11,512 nucleotides of DNA, taken from DATEHQ01 sp035279525. GTDB taxonomy: Bacteria > Chloroflexota > Dormibacteria > Dormibacterales > Dormibacteraceae. The notes beneath the pieces were generated by a model. That model had not been told where the DNA came from and searched no databases. It worked only from the letters and a program-made list of their open reading frames with translations. Position numbers and translations under genes: made by a program. The stretch lies in NCBI GenBank assembly GCA_035279525.1, contig DATEHQ010000129.1, forward strand, positions 1-11,512. Reading direction: 5' to 3'. Positions 1 to 6,521 of this stretch are shown here, piece after piece. Position 1 is the first letter of the stretch. The number at the start of each line of letters is the position of its first letter.

Positions 1-1272
1 GCTCTGGTCGCCACGTCGGTCAGCGCGGCCGCCGGTTCAACGCCGTCGATCCAGACGATCAGCGACAGCCAGCTCCAGGCGATGACCACGACCACCGGAG
101 GGGTTGCCGGGGCGCCGGCGCTCAACACCAGCGACACGATCCCGCACTGGTTCGGGTCGACCGTCAACGGCAACAACGGCGTCACGTACGGCTTCAACAT
201 GGTCGGGGCCAACCCGAACACATGCTCAGGCTCTGCCTGCGACACGACGATCGAGGCGGACGTCCAGCCCCTGATCGTCACCGTTCAGGGCATGACCTTC
301 GACGGGACCAAGGTCATGGACGCCACGCTCAACTCGCCTGAGTTCCAGCTCAACGACTACGGGTCCACTTCCGCCGCCACGTCAGGCAACGCGAACGAGA
401 ACCGGGGCGCCGGCGGGGCCCTTTCCCAGAACGACGCGGGCAACCTGCTTCAGCTCGAGGACGCGACCATGCGCGCCCAGTTCAACCAGACGGGTGCCAG
501 CCCGTATCACGTCCGCCTGCACCCCAACGTCCTGCCGCCGGCTTCGATCTCGGTGCCGAGCGACCACGGTGTGCTGCTGCAGAGCGGCCGCGGCGTGATC
601 TTCGCCGACGTCGACATCAAGTGGTGGTCGGCGCGCATCCAGGAGCTCCAGGCTCACGCTGACGCGCATCACCTCCCGATCTACACGACCAACAACGTGC
701 TGCTCCACATCGGCCCGAACGTGCTGAACTGCTGCGTGATCGGATTCCACGGCGCCGGCATCGCGACCGGCTCGTCCAAAGCGGTCAACGGCTCCGGCCA
801 CGGCAACGGGAACCAGCAGGTCCAGACCTTTGCGTGGGCCACGTACCTGCAGCCCGGCATCTACGCCCGCCCGAACGGCGGCACCGATTGGGCCGTGCAG
901 GACATCCACCCGCTCAGCCACGAGATCTCCGAGTGGGCGGACGACCCGTTCGTCAACAACTTCGTCCAGCCCTGGCTGACGCCGACCGCGCCCCAGTACG
1001 GGTGCACGGGCGTCTTGGAAACCGGTGACCCTGTGGTGGGCATCGGCTTCGCACAGGGCACCAACACCTTCGAGCAGGGACCGAACCCCAACGGCACGCA
1101 GAGCGCCGACGGGGCTTACCACCCGGAGGATGAGGTGTACCTGCCCTGGTTCATGCGCACGTCTCCGAACACGATCTCGGAGGCCAACCAGACGACCGCC
1201 GGCGGTCGCTACACCCTCATGGGCGACCTCAACCGGTTCCCCGGTTTCCACGTGGTGGCGACCGGCTGCTGA
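1..1272 (+). CDS. Secreted putative metalloprotease-like protein, 5'-partial (HExxEW motif)
   Basis: The frame is open from the first base of the window and ends at TGA 1270-1272, so the start lies upstream; the ATG at 82 is internal. The first visible residues (ALVATSVSAAAG) look like the end of a signal peptide with an AxA-type cleavage site, so the mature protein is probably exported. Counting window codons, the main motif is SHEISEWADDPF, with H307, E308, E311 and W312 (codons from 919). HExxE fits a zinc-site His-Glu helix. Two other clusters could supply ligands: LETGDPVVG near 340-347 and YHPEDEVYLPWF near 373-384. From memory, uncharacterised secreted proteins with HEhxEW, LExGDP and YHxxE in this order exist in soil bacteria, but I cannot name the family. 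Cys are sparse: a CC pair near 739 and a terminal GC. Function is unknown and protease activity is only inferred. A strong terminator follows at once, so it ends its transcript. Confidence 0.8.
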   Translation, partial: ALVATSVSAAAGSTPSIQTISDSQLQAMTTTTGGVAGAPALNTSDTIPHWFGSTVNGNNGVTYGFNMVGANPNTCSGSACDTTIEADVQPLIVTVQGMTFDGTKVMDATLNSPEFQLNDYGSTSAATSGNANENRGAGGALSQNDAGNLLQLEDATMRAQFNQTGASPYHVRLHPNVLPPASISVPSDHGVLLQSGRGVIFADVDIKWWSARIQELQAHADAHHLPIYTTNNVLLHIGPNVLNCCVIGFHGAGIATGSSKAVNGSGHGNGNQQVQTFAWATYLQPGIYARPNGGTDWAVQDIHPLSHEISEWADDPFVNNFVQPWLTPTAPQYGCTGVLETGDPVVGIGFAQGTNTFEQGPNPNGTQSADGAYHPEDEVYLPWFMRTSPNTISEANQTTAGGRYTLMGDLNRFPGFHVVATGC

Positions 1273-1310
1273 TCAAGACACCTTGGGGTGGTGGGCGTAA
1301 GCCCGCTCTG

Positions 1311-1343
1311 GAGGAGGCCCGGGCGACCGGGCCTCTTCTTTTA
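1311..1343 (+). terminator. Intrinsic terminator after the secreted HExxE protein
   Basis: A nine-base-pair perfect stem (1314-1322 with 1327-1335, GAGGCCCGG/CCGGGCCTC) closes a GCGA tetraloop of the GNRA type. Three more pairs (1311-1313 with 1336-1338, one G-U) are possible. A T-rich tail, TTCTTTTAT, follows from 1336. This is a textbook Rho-independent terminator 39 bases after the stop codon at 1272. It overlaps the upstream extension of the next reading frame, which argues for a later start of that gene. Confidence 0.85.
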
Positions 1344-1353
1344 TGTTTGGCGC

Positions 1354-1686
1354 GTGGTCGAGTCGAAGGACGTCGTGCTGGCGATGCTCGGTGCCTCGGC
1401 GGCCCTCGCCGGGTTCGTGCTGGTCTTCCTCGGCGTGGTCATCGCCTCATACCAGTCGTACGCGGGACCGGTTCCGGACGAGGTGGTGAGGCCGTATCGC
1501 ATGCTGGGCGGCATCCTTCTCGGGATGTTCGGCCTCAGCCTGTTCGCGCTGCTGTGCTGCCTGCTGTGGCTGGTGGGTGGCGGTCCTGCGGACGGCTATG
1601 GACCGGTGATCGCCATCTTCGTGGTGCAGGTGGTGGCCGTCTTCGGGGTCGCGGCATGGGCTTCGAGGCTTGCCCTGTGGCGCTGA
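1354..1686 (+). CDS. Small three-helix membrane protein, unknown function
   Basis: A 110-aa protein with three clear hydrophobic segments, at about residues 8-33, 50-74 and 84-104. They are joined by a polar loop holding GPVPDEVVRPYR and a short Gly-rich loop. The start chosen is GTG 1354, giving VVESKDVVLAML. The frame stays open to a GTG at 1288, but that extension would be encoded across the terminator hairpin at 1311-1343 and reads as low-complexity Arg/Pro/Gly, so I reject it. No clear Shine-Dalgarno precedes 1354. CC at residues 68-69 lies inside helix 2. I recognise no family. The stop overlaps the start of the next gene by 10 bases, so the two are probably translationally coupled and made together. 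Confidence 0.6.
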   Translation: MVESKDVVLAMLGASAALAGFVLVFLGVVIASYQSYAGPVPDEVVRPYRMLGGILLGMFGLSLFALLCCLLWLVGGGPADGYGPVIAIFVVQVVAVFGVAAWASRLALWR

Positions 1687-1970
1687 CGCAAAAGAAGCTG
1701 CAGGACCTCAAGGACGCGAGCCTCACGGGGTTGCTGGAAGCCGACGCTTCGGCCTGGAAGGCGAAGGCGAAGCACGCGTACGTGGCGACGCACGGCTTCA
1801 TCAAGGAGCTCCGCCCCGACGACGTGGTGGCGCTGCTGATCGCCGAGCTCGAGGTGACGCCGGAATTTCGAAACTACCTGGCAAAAAGGAAGCTGAAACA
1901 GAAATACTGGTCGGAGTGGTTCGCGGAATTGATCATCGACCGGTTCTGGTCGGAACTCAAGGGAGGTTGA
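1677..1970 (+). CDS. Hypothetical 97-aa soluble protein
   Basis: The start chosen is GTG 1677, with GAGG at 1665-1668 as Shine-Dalgarno eight bases upstream; ATG 1656 is a possible alternative. The product is charged and probably all-helical. Its N-terminal part is Lys/Ala-rich (TQKKLQDLKDASLTGLL), its middle reads RPDDVVALLIAELEVTPEFR, and it ends in an aromatic-rich helix (QKYWSEWFAELIIDRFWSEL). There is no signal peptide or membrane segment. The frame overlaps the upstream membrane-protein gene by 10 bases and is followed after two bases by the next small gene, so the three are very likely one operon. The stretch 1861-1935 is visibly richer in A+T than its surroundings. I recognise no family. 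A cytosolic partner of the membrane protein is a reasonable guess from context only. Confidence 0.6.
   Translation: MALTQKKLQDLKDASLTGLLEADASAWKAKAKHAYVATHGFIKELRPDDVVALLIAELEVTPEFRNYLAKRKLKQKYWSEWFAELIIDRFWSELKGG
1961..1966 (+). promoter_or_regulatory. Shine-Dalgarno of the 54-aa gene
   Basis: GGGAGG lies six bases before TTG 1973, inside the last codons of the upstream gene. It is what picks out this TTG as a real start for an otherwise easily missed small gene. Confidence 0.65.
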
Positions 1971-1972
1971 CG

Positions 1973-2137
1973 TTGGCGAAGGACTCGTCGGAGCTGGCCA
2001 AGCAGTACATCGACGCGGCGGTCAAGGGCCGCTCCCGGCCGCCGAGCAAGGCGGCGTACACCAGGGCGCTCAAGCTGGCGCGCCGCGCGATCGACGACCT
2101 GACCCAGCTGGCGCACCGCGCCGAAGGCCGCGCCTAG
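1973..2137 (+). CDS. Small basic hypothetical protein (54 aa)
   Basis: TTG start at 1973, two bases after the previous stop, with GGGAGG six bases upstream; stop TAG 2135-2137. The 54-residue product starts MAKDSSELAKQYIDAAVKG. It is rich in Ala, Lys and Arg and looks like two amphipathic helices joined by a RSRPPSKAAYTR turn. It has no Cys, no signal peptide and no membrane segment. Position and spacing make it the third gene of the operon with the membrane protein and the 97-aa protein. The basic, helical character would fit a protein-binding or nucleic-acid-binding adaptor, but no family is recognised and the function is unknown. A perfect palindrome follows 16 bases after the stop. Confidence 0.55.
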   Translation: MAKDSSELAKQYIDAAVKGRSRPPSKAAYTRALKLARRAIDDLTQLAHRAEGRA

Positions 2138-2153
2138 CTCATCTCCACCCGGG

Positions 2154-2171
2154 GCGTTTTGCGCAAAACGC
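2154..2171. repeat. Perfect 18-bp palindrome between convergent genes
   Basis: GCGTTTTGCGCAAAACGC is exactly self-complementary. It sits 16 bases after the stop of the 54-aa gene and 33 bases after the end of the convergent methyltransferase gene at 2205. As RNA it can form a seven-pair stem with a GCGC loop from either strand. A bidirectional terminator is the simplest reading, but no T-run follows on either strand, so a protein-binding site is also possible. Confidence 0.6.
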
Positions 2172-2204
2172 ACGCTGATCCTCGCGGGATTCGGGGCGCT
2201 TTGA

Positions 2205-3242
2205 TCAAACCCGGGTGAGCTCGGCTCGAACCTTCGCCGCTCCCTCGGCGAGCGCCTTGAGCTTGCCGAACGCTTTCTCGCGTGGGAGGTACTTCATCCC
2301 GCAGTCAGGCGCCAGGATCAAACGCTCGGCGTCGACGAAGCGCAGGGCGTTGCGGATCCGCTCGGCCACCGTCTCCACGTCCTCCACCGGGCTGTCGTCG
2401 GAGAGGTCGATCACCCCGACGATGAGCTGCTTGCCGCGCAGCGATCTGAGGACCGACAGGTCCACCTTTTGCTGTGCGGATTCGAGCGAGATCTGGGCGG
2501 CGGAGACGTCCGCCAGCCGCTCCAGGAATGGATAGCCGTTCGGGCGCGAATGCACCACGTGCGCGTAGCCGAAGCAGGTGTGGAGGGCCGTGGTCCCCTC
2601 GATGCCCTCCAGCGCCCGGTTGATCGCCTTGACGGCGAACCGCTCAGCCTTTTCCGAGCGGGCCTGGAGGTAGGGCTCGTCGAGCTGGACGACGTCGGCC
2701 CCGGCGGCGAAGAGGTCGCGCACCTCGGCGTTGACCGCCTCGGCCAGCGCCATCGCGAGCGCCTCCTCGTCACCGTAGTGGTCGTCCTGCGCCTGATGGG
2801 ACATCGTGAATGGTCCCGGCAGCGTTGCTTTGATCCTGCGGTCGGTGTTCGCGCGCAGGAACTTCACATCGCGGACCTCGACCGCACGCGCCCTCCGGAG
2901 TGGCCCGACCACGCGAGGCACCGGGTTGGGATGGCCCGTGCGGTCCAGCGCGGTGCCCGGATGGTCGAGGTCCATGCCTTCGAGCGCCGTCGCGAAGCGG
3001 TTGGAGTAGCTCTCGCGCCGGATCTCGCCGTCCGTGACGATGTCGATGCCGGCGCGCTCCATGTCGCGGATCGCCACGACCGTCGCGTCGTCTTGAGCCT
3101 GCTCGAGCGTGTCCGCCGGCACGCGCCAGATCTCGAGGGCGCGAACGCGGGGCGGGAGCCGGCTGCCGAGCATGGCGCGATCGACGAGCCAGTCGGGCTG
3201 CGGATAGCTCCCGACCACCGTCGTCGGCAGGAGGTGGCTCAC
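2205..3242 (-). CDS. MetE C-terminal-domain-like (cobalamin-independent) methyltransferase
   Basis: A 345-aa UROD/MetE-fold protein matching only the catalytic C-terminal half of MetE. Family hallmarks are TTVVGSYPQP (residues 7-16), LPGPFTMS (141-148), QLDEPYLQ (186-193), HTCFGY (221-226), ISLESA (251-256) and LAPDCGMKYLPR (310-321). By alignment to E. coli MetE (His641, Cys643, Glu665, Cys726), the zinc ligands are H221, C223, E254 and C314. The E-C spacing (60) is close to MetE's 61. The N-terminal MetE domain is absent, so folate-polyglutamate use as in full MetE is uncertain. Stand-alone proteins of this size include folate-independent 'core' methionine synthases and other thiol methyl- or alkyl-transferases. 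The start is GTG 3240-3242 with only a weak upstream Shine-Dalgarno. It is divergent from the CoA-ligase gene 69 bases away, which is compatible with shared control. Homocysteine is the likeliest acceptor, but this is not proven. Confidence 0.85.
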   Translation of the reverse strand: MSHLLPTTVVGSYPQPDWLVDRAMLGSRLPPRVRALEIWRVPADTLEQAQDDATVVAIRDMERAGIDIVTDGEIRRESYSNRFATALEGMDLDHPGTALDRTGHPNPVPRVVGPLRRARAVEVRDVKFLRANTDRRIKATLPGPFTMSHQAQDDHYGDEEALAMALAEAVNAEVRDLFAAGADVVQLDEPYLQARSEKAERFAVKAINRALEGIEGTTALHTCFGYAHVVHSRPNGYPFLERLADVSAAQISLESAQQKVDLSVLRSLRGKQLIVGVIDLSDDSPVEDVETVAERIRNALRFVDAERLILAPDCGMKYLPREKAFGKLKALAEGAAKVRAELTRV

Positions 3243-3311
3243 GTTCCGAGACTAATGGGTCGAGTCGAGCGCGACGAGCCGAGCCGCCGGGCCGAGCCCA
3301 TAAGTTGCATC
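3243..3311. promoter_or_regulatory. Divergent intergenic region, probable back-to-back promoters
   Basis: The 69 bases separate two outward-reading genes and so must hold both start regions. On the plus strand CATAAG (3299-3304) lies where a -10 box would place transcription start at or next to ATG 3312. No Shine-Dalgarno precedes that ATG, which suggests a leaderless message. No convincing -35 box is seen for either direction. Confidence 0.4.
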
Positions 3312-4700
3312 ATGGCGTGGTCCATGGTGGCCACCCGCAACCGGCTCAACAGCGACTCGTGCGACCGGGACTGGATCTGGGAGCGCGAGGTCGAGACCGC
3401 CTCGATCGACGACACGAGGCGTCTCGCGGCGGCCGCCTGGGAGCGCCAGTACAGGCGCCTCCGCGAGGCTTCGCCTTTCTACGCGCGCAAGTTCCAGGAG
3501 GCGGGCGCGGGCTCGTCCTTCGTGGGGCTCGACGACCTCTCGCGCCTGCCCTTCACCACCAAAACCGAGCTGAGGCAGGCGCTGGACGAAGATCCGCCGT
3601 TTGGCACGAACGCCTGCGTCTCGCCCGACCAGATCAAGCGTGTGTACCAGACGAGCGGCACCACCGGCTCACCCAGCGTGCTGGCGCTGACCCGTGGCGA
3701 CATGGAGACGTGGACGGTCATGGGCACGCGAACCTACTACGCGACGGGAATCCATGAGCACAGCAGCGTGCTCACCACCTTTGGGGCGGGTCCGTTCGTC
3801 GCGGGTCACACGCATTTCGTGTTGCTCCGCATCGGTGCGCGGTCGGTGCCGGTCGCGCCCGGCGATACGGAGCGCGTCATCTTCGGCCTCCGCGCCGGCC
3901 TTGCCGACACGCTGCTGTCGACGGCCTCCTTTGCCCAGTACCTGGCCAACCGACTCGATCAGAATCCCACCGACGCGCACTCGGAGGGGCGTTGGGGGGC
4001 GGGCCGAGAAGCGAACCTCACCCACATCGTCACGGGCGGTGAGCCCGGCGGCGGCATCCCTGCCATCCGTGATCACATCCAGAAAGCGCTGGGAGTGACC
4101 GTGACGGAGGTGATGGGCATCGGCGACATCGCGCCGTCGCTCTTCGGCGAATGCACGCACCAGCAGGGCATGCACTTCTGCGGCATGGGCCACATCTGGC
4201 CCGAGCTGGTCGACCCTGAGACTCGCGAGCCGGTCGCGATCGAGACTGGCGCGGTTGGGGAGCTCGCTTACACGAGCCTCACGCGCGAGGCGATGCCCGT
4301 CGTGCGTTTTCTGGGTGGCGACATCGTCCGCATCGAGGGCACCTCGTGCGAGTGTGACCGGACGAGCTTTCGGATGCGGGTCATCGGCCGGCGCGACGAC
4401 ATGTTCATCGTCCGCGGAGTGAACGTGTACCCCACGGCCATCCTCGCGGTGGTGGGCGAGTTCCGGCCACGCGTCACAGGGCGAGCCCGCGTGGTGCGAG
4501 AGGCCTCGGAGACGACCATAGTCCCGCCGGTGCCGGTCGAGGTCGAGGTCCCCGCCGGCCACGAGTCGGACACTTCGCTTGCCACCCAGATCGAGGAGGC
4601 GATCCACTCCAGGCTCCTGTTCCGCAGCCGGGTCGCGCTCATCTCCGAGCCATCGTTCGGCGACAGCGGCTACAAGACAAAGCTGACAGTGAAGCGTTGA
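3312..4700 (+). CDS. PaaK-like adenylate-forming acyl-CoA ligase
   Basis: A 462-aa ANL-superfamily enzyme, the usual length for phenylacetate-CoA ligase relatives. It should activate a carboxylic acid with ATP to an acyl-adenylate and then to a CoA thioester in the cytosol. Motifs in order: WERQYRRLREASPFYARKF (helical start typical of PaaK, about 38-56), phosphate-binding TSGTTG (114-119), TGGEPGGG (241-248), MGIGDIAPS (from 268) at the place of the YG-[TS]-E motif, RFLGGDIVRI with D337, a CxC pair in SCECDRT, VIGRRDDMFIVRGVNVYP (hinge), and a C-terminal KTKLTVKR with candidate catalytic Lys. ATG 3312 is the first start downstream of the divergent gene; it has no Shine-Dalgarno and may be leaderless. 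The frame is open far upstream, but that stretch is antisense to the methyltransferase gene. No other paa genes are nearby, so phenylacetate itself is not supported as substrate. The stop overlaps the next start (TTGA). Confidence 0.85.
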   Translation: MAWSMVATRNRLNSDSCDRDWIWEREVETASIDDTRRLAAAAWERQYRRLREASPFYARKFQEAGAGSSFVGLDDLSRLPFTTKTELRQALDEDPPFGTNACVSPDQIKRVYQTSGTTGSPSVLALTRGDMETWTVMGTRTYYATGIHEHSSVLTTFGAGPFVAGHTHFVLLRIGARSVPVAPGDTERVIFGLRAGLADTLLSTASFAQYLANRLDQNPTDAHSEGRWGAGREANLTHIVTGGEPGGGIPAIRDHIQKALGVTVTEVMGIGDIAPSLFGECTHQQGMHFCGMGHIWPELVDPETREPVAIETGAVGELAYTSLTREAMPVVRFLGGDIVRIEGTSCECDRTSFRMRVIGRRDDMFIVRGVNVYPTAILAVVGEFRPRVTGRARVVREASETTIVPPVPVEVEVPAGHESDTSLATQIEEAIHSRLLFRSRVALISEPSFGDSGYKTKLTVKR

Positions 4701-5449
4701 AAGCCCGCTCGAAGCTCGGATCGAGCACGGCGACAAAGATCACGGTCCGGGGCCTCGACCTGGTCGAGGACATCATCGGCAAGGTCGGGCTTGGGGACGT
4801 GGCCTTCCTCGAGCTGAAGGGCCGCCTGCCCACACCGGAGGAATCCGCGGTCTTCAACGCCATCGCGGTGACCCTGGTCGAGCACGGGATCACGCCGAGC
4901 TCGCTCGCCGCGCGGTTGACGTACTTCGGCGCGCCGGAGGCGCTCCAGGGCGCGGTCGCCGCCGGCCTGCTCGGCATGGGCGACCGCTTCGGCGGTTCGA
5001 TCGAGGGCGCGGCGCGCATCTTGCAGGAGGAGCTCCAGGCGGCCTCACCCGACGCCGACCTGCGCCCGATCGCGCGTCGAATCGTCGAGTCCCACCGCCA
5101 GTCAGGCAGCCTGATTCCGGGCCTGGGGCACCCGATCCACAAGCCGCTCGACCCGCGCACTCCCCGGCTCTTCGCCGTCGCCGAGGCCAACGGCCTCTCC
5201 GGTCGTCACGTCGAGCTGATGCAGCTCATCGCGGAGGAGGCAACCCATGTGTACGGGCGCGCCCTCCCGGTCAACGCGACGGGCGCCATCGCGGCGATCG
5301 CGAGCGAGCTCGAGATCCCATGGGCGGTGACCAGGGGCCTCGCCGTGATGGCCCGGGCCATCGGCCTGGTGGCCCACGTCCAGGAGGAGATGAGCGACCC
5401 GATCGCGACCGACGTCTGGGCCAGGGCCGACGCCGAGTCGAGCGAGTAA
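4697..5449 (+). CDS. Citryl-CoA lyase / citrate-synthase-like protein with an altered active site
   Basis: A 250-aa protein of the short citrate-synthase-like family, resembling the C-terminal lyase module of ATP-citrate lyase. The known family reaction is cleavage of citryl-CoA to acetyl-CoA and oxaloacetate. Seen here: EHG (62-64), GLLGMGDRFGGSIEGAA (90-106, very like GDRFGG of ATP-citrate lyase), GLGHPIHK with catalytic-type H145, NATGAIAAI (193-201) and RAIGLVAHVQEE (220-231). Citrate synthases and ATP-citrate lyase carry the catalytic Asp in NVD(G/F); the corresponding residue here is T195. This could mean another substrate or chemistry, and may be a subfamily trait rather than a mutation. 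TTG 4697 overlaps the ligase stop by four bases, so coupled translation with the CoA ligase is likely, and the ligase product may be its substrate. No CitF, CitD or ATP-grasp partner is present. Confidence 0.75.
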   Translation: MKARSKLGSSTATKITVRGLDLVEDIIGKVGLGDVAFLELKGRLPTPEESAVFNAIAVTLVEHGITPSSLAARLTYFGAPEALQGAVAAGLLGMGDRFGGSIEGAARILQEELQAASPDADLRPIARRIVESHRQSGSLIPGLGHPIHKPLDPRTPRLFAVAEANGLSGRHVELMQLIAEEATHVYGRALPVNATGAIAAIASELEIPWAVTRGLAVMARAIGLVAHVQEEMSDPIATDVWARADAESSE

Positions 5450-5456
5450 CAGCCTC

Positions 5457-5471
5457 GCCGCCTGAGGCGGC
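5457..5471 (+). other. Short GC hairpin between the lyase and dioxygenase genes
   Basis: GCCGCC (5457-5462) pairs with GGCGGC (5466-5471) around a TGA loop, eight bases after the upstream stop. There is no T-run after it, so it is at most a weak or Rho-assisted stop or a processing site. It leaves open whether the dioxygenase gene belongs to the upstream transcript. Confidence 0.3.
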
Positions 5472-5502
5472 CTAACATAAGCCCAAGGCTGGATTCGGAA
5501 CG

Positions 5503-5509
5503 AGGAGGG
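5503..5509 (+). promoter_or_regulatory. Shine-Dalgarno of the VOC dioxygenase
   Basis: AGGAGGG lies three to four bases before TTG 5513. The spacing is shorter than usual. No other start codon in that frame lies close by and keeps the conserved IHHVT strand, so this site supports the TTG. Confidence 0.5.
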
Positions 5510-5512
5510 AGA

Positions 5513-6475
5513 TTGCCAGCGAGCATCCCCGGCATCCATCACGTCACGTGCATCACGGGCGACGTGCAGAAGTGCGTCAACTTCTACGTCTCGGCGCTGG
5601 GCCTGCGCTTCATCAAGAAGAGCATCAACCAGGACCTTCCAGACACGTACCACATCTACTTCGGCGACTACCTGGGCACACCGGGCTCGGCGATGACGTT
5701 TTTCGGCTGGCCCACGTGGCCCTCGAGCCGCCGGGGCACCGGCCAGGTCACGACGGTCTCTTTCGCCGTGCCGGATCGCGGGCTCGACTTCTGGAGCGAC
5801 CGCCTCCGCCGCCTGGGCGTCGCGTCGCGCCGGAGCGCTCGCTTCGGCGTGGAGGCCATCGTGCTCGAGGACCCCGACGGCATCGAGCTCGAGCTGGTCA
5901 GCGGTCCGAGCGACGACCGATGGGTGACCTGGCGGGAGTCCCCGGTCGACGCCGAGCACGCGATCCGAGGATTCCACTCCGTGACGCTCACCGTGTCGGA
6001 AGGCGCTGCGACGTTCGACCTGCTCGAATCGACCATGGGCTTTCGCAAGTCCGGCCAGGAGGGCAGCCGCACGCGCCTGGAGACCGGTGAGGGCGGGGCG
6101 CATGCCACGCTCGACGTGATCGAGTCGCCAGAGGGCCCGGCGGGCGAGGAATCGCTGGGGACCGTGCACCACGTCGCGTGGCGAACACCGGACGCAGAGA
6201 CGCAGGAGCAATGGCGCGAGAAGCTGCTCGCAGCCGGCCGCAACGTGACCCCTGTGATCGACAGGTGGTACTTCAAGTCGATCTACTTCCGCGAGCCCGG
6301 TGGCGTGCTTTACGAGATAGCGACCGACGGTCCGGGGTTCACCGTCGATGAGAGACCTGAGAGGCTCGGCTCGGGCCTCAGCCTGCCGCCGTGGTTCCAG
6401 GTCCGGCGAGAGCGGCTCGATTCCGTGCTTCCGCCTATCGTCGTGCCGACCACGGCGACGACCGGCGCGCATTAG
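5513..6475 (+). CDS. Two-domain VOC ring-cleaving dioxygenase (PcpA/LinE/MhqO type)
   Basis: A 320-aa vicinal-oxygen-chelate protein with two glyoxalase-fold halves (about 7-130 and 152-272). The N-terminal half has PGIHHVTCITG and FYVSALGLRFIKKSINQD, followed by TYHIYFGDYLGTPGSAMTFF, all typical of the hydroquinone-cleaving group. The metal site is predicted as H10, H220 (in VHHVAW) and E268 (in LYEIATDGPGF). This matches the order and spacing of the Fe(II) ligands in PcpA (His11, His227, Glu276). Known relatives open (chloro)hydroquinones or catechol-like rings with O2; the substrate here is unknown. It starts at TTG 5513 with AGGAGGG just upstream. It lies 63 bases after the lyase gene and 46 before the isomerase-family gene, on the same strand. 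A lyase or glyoxalase-type VOC role cannot be excluded, but the conserved motifs favour ring cleavage. Confidence 0.8.
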   Translation: MPASIPGIHHVTCITGDVQKCVNFYVSALGLRFIKKSINQDLPDTYHIYFGDYLGTPGSAMTFFGWPTWPSSRRGTGQVTTVSFAVPDRGLDFWSDRLRRLGVASRRSARFGVEAIVLEDPDGIELELVSGPSDDRWVTWRESPVDAEHAIRGFHSVTLTVSEGAATFDLLESTMGFRKSGQEGSRTRLETGEGGAHATLDVIESPEGPAGEESLGTVHHVAWRTPDAETQEQWREKLLAAGRNVTPVIDRWYFKSIYFREPGGVLYEIATDGPGFTVDERPERLGSGLSLPPWFQVRRERLDSVLPPIVVPTTATTGAH

Positions 6476-6508
6476 GGTCCGTGGTCAACCAGGTGGAAAC
6501 GACCTCAT

Positions 6509-6514
6509 GGAGGG
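6509..6514 (+). promoter_or_regulatory. Shine-Dalgarno deciding the start at 6522
   Basis: GGAGGG lies seven bases before ATG 6522. It overlaps the in-frame ATG at 6507, which has no such site in front of it, so 6522 is the better start. Confidence 0.65.
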
Positions 6515-6521
6515 AAGCTGC

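Noticed and set aside
382..1251. 289-codon open frame on the minus strand
   Set aside because: It is antisense to the secreted HExxE protein and shows no domain or plausible start signal.
1288..1353. Longer start for the membrane protein at GTG 1288
   Set aside because: The extension would be encoded across a strong terminator hairpin and adds a poor, non-hydrophobic N-terminus.
2469..3311. Upstream extension of the CoA ligase frame, open for 281 codons
   Set aside because: It runs antisense through the well-supported methyltransferase gene and reads as unconserved Arg/Val-rich sequence. The ligase homology begins after ATG 3312.
3312..4700. Assignment as phenylacetate-CoA ligase PaaK itself, in a paa operon
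   Set aside because: No paaABCDE, paaG/Z/J or regulator is present, and the family covers many aryl and other acids, so only 'PaaK-like' is justified.
3669..4736. 355-codon open frame on the minus strand
   Set aside because: It is a shadow of the CoA ligase gene. The His/Arg/Asp-rich translation has no recognisable motif.
5102..6472. 456-codon open frame on the minus strand
   Set aside because: It lies opposite the lyase and dioxygenase genes, both with clear motifs; its translation shows no domain pattern.
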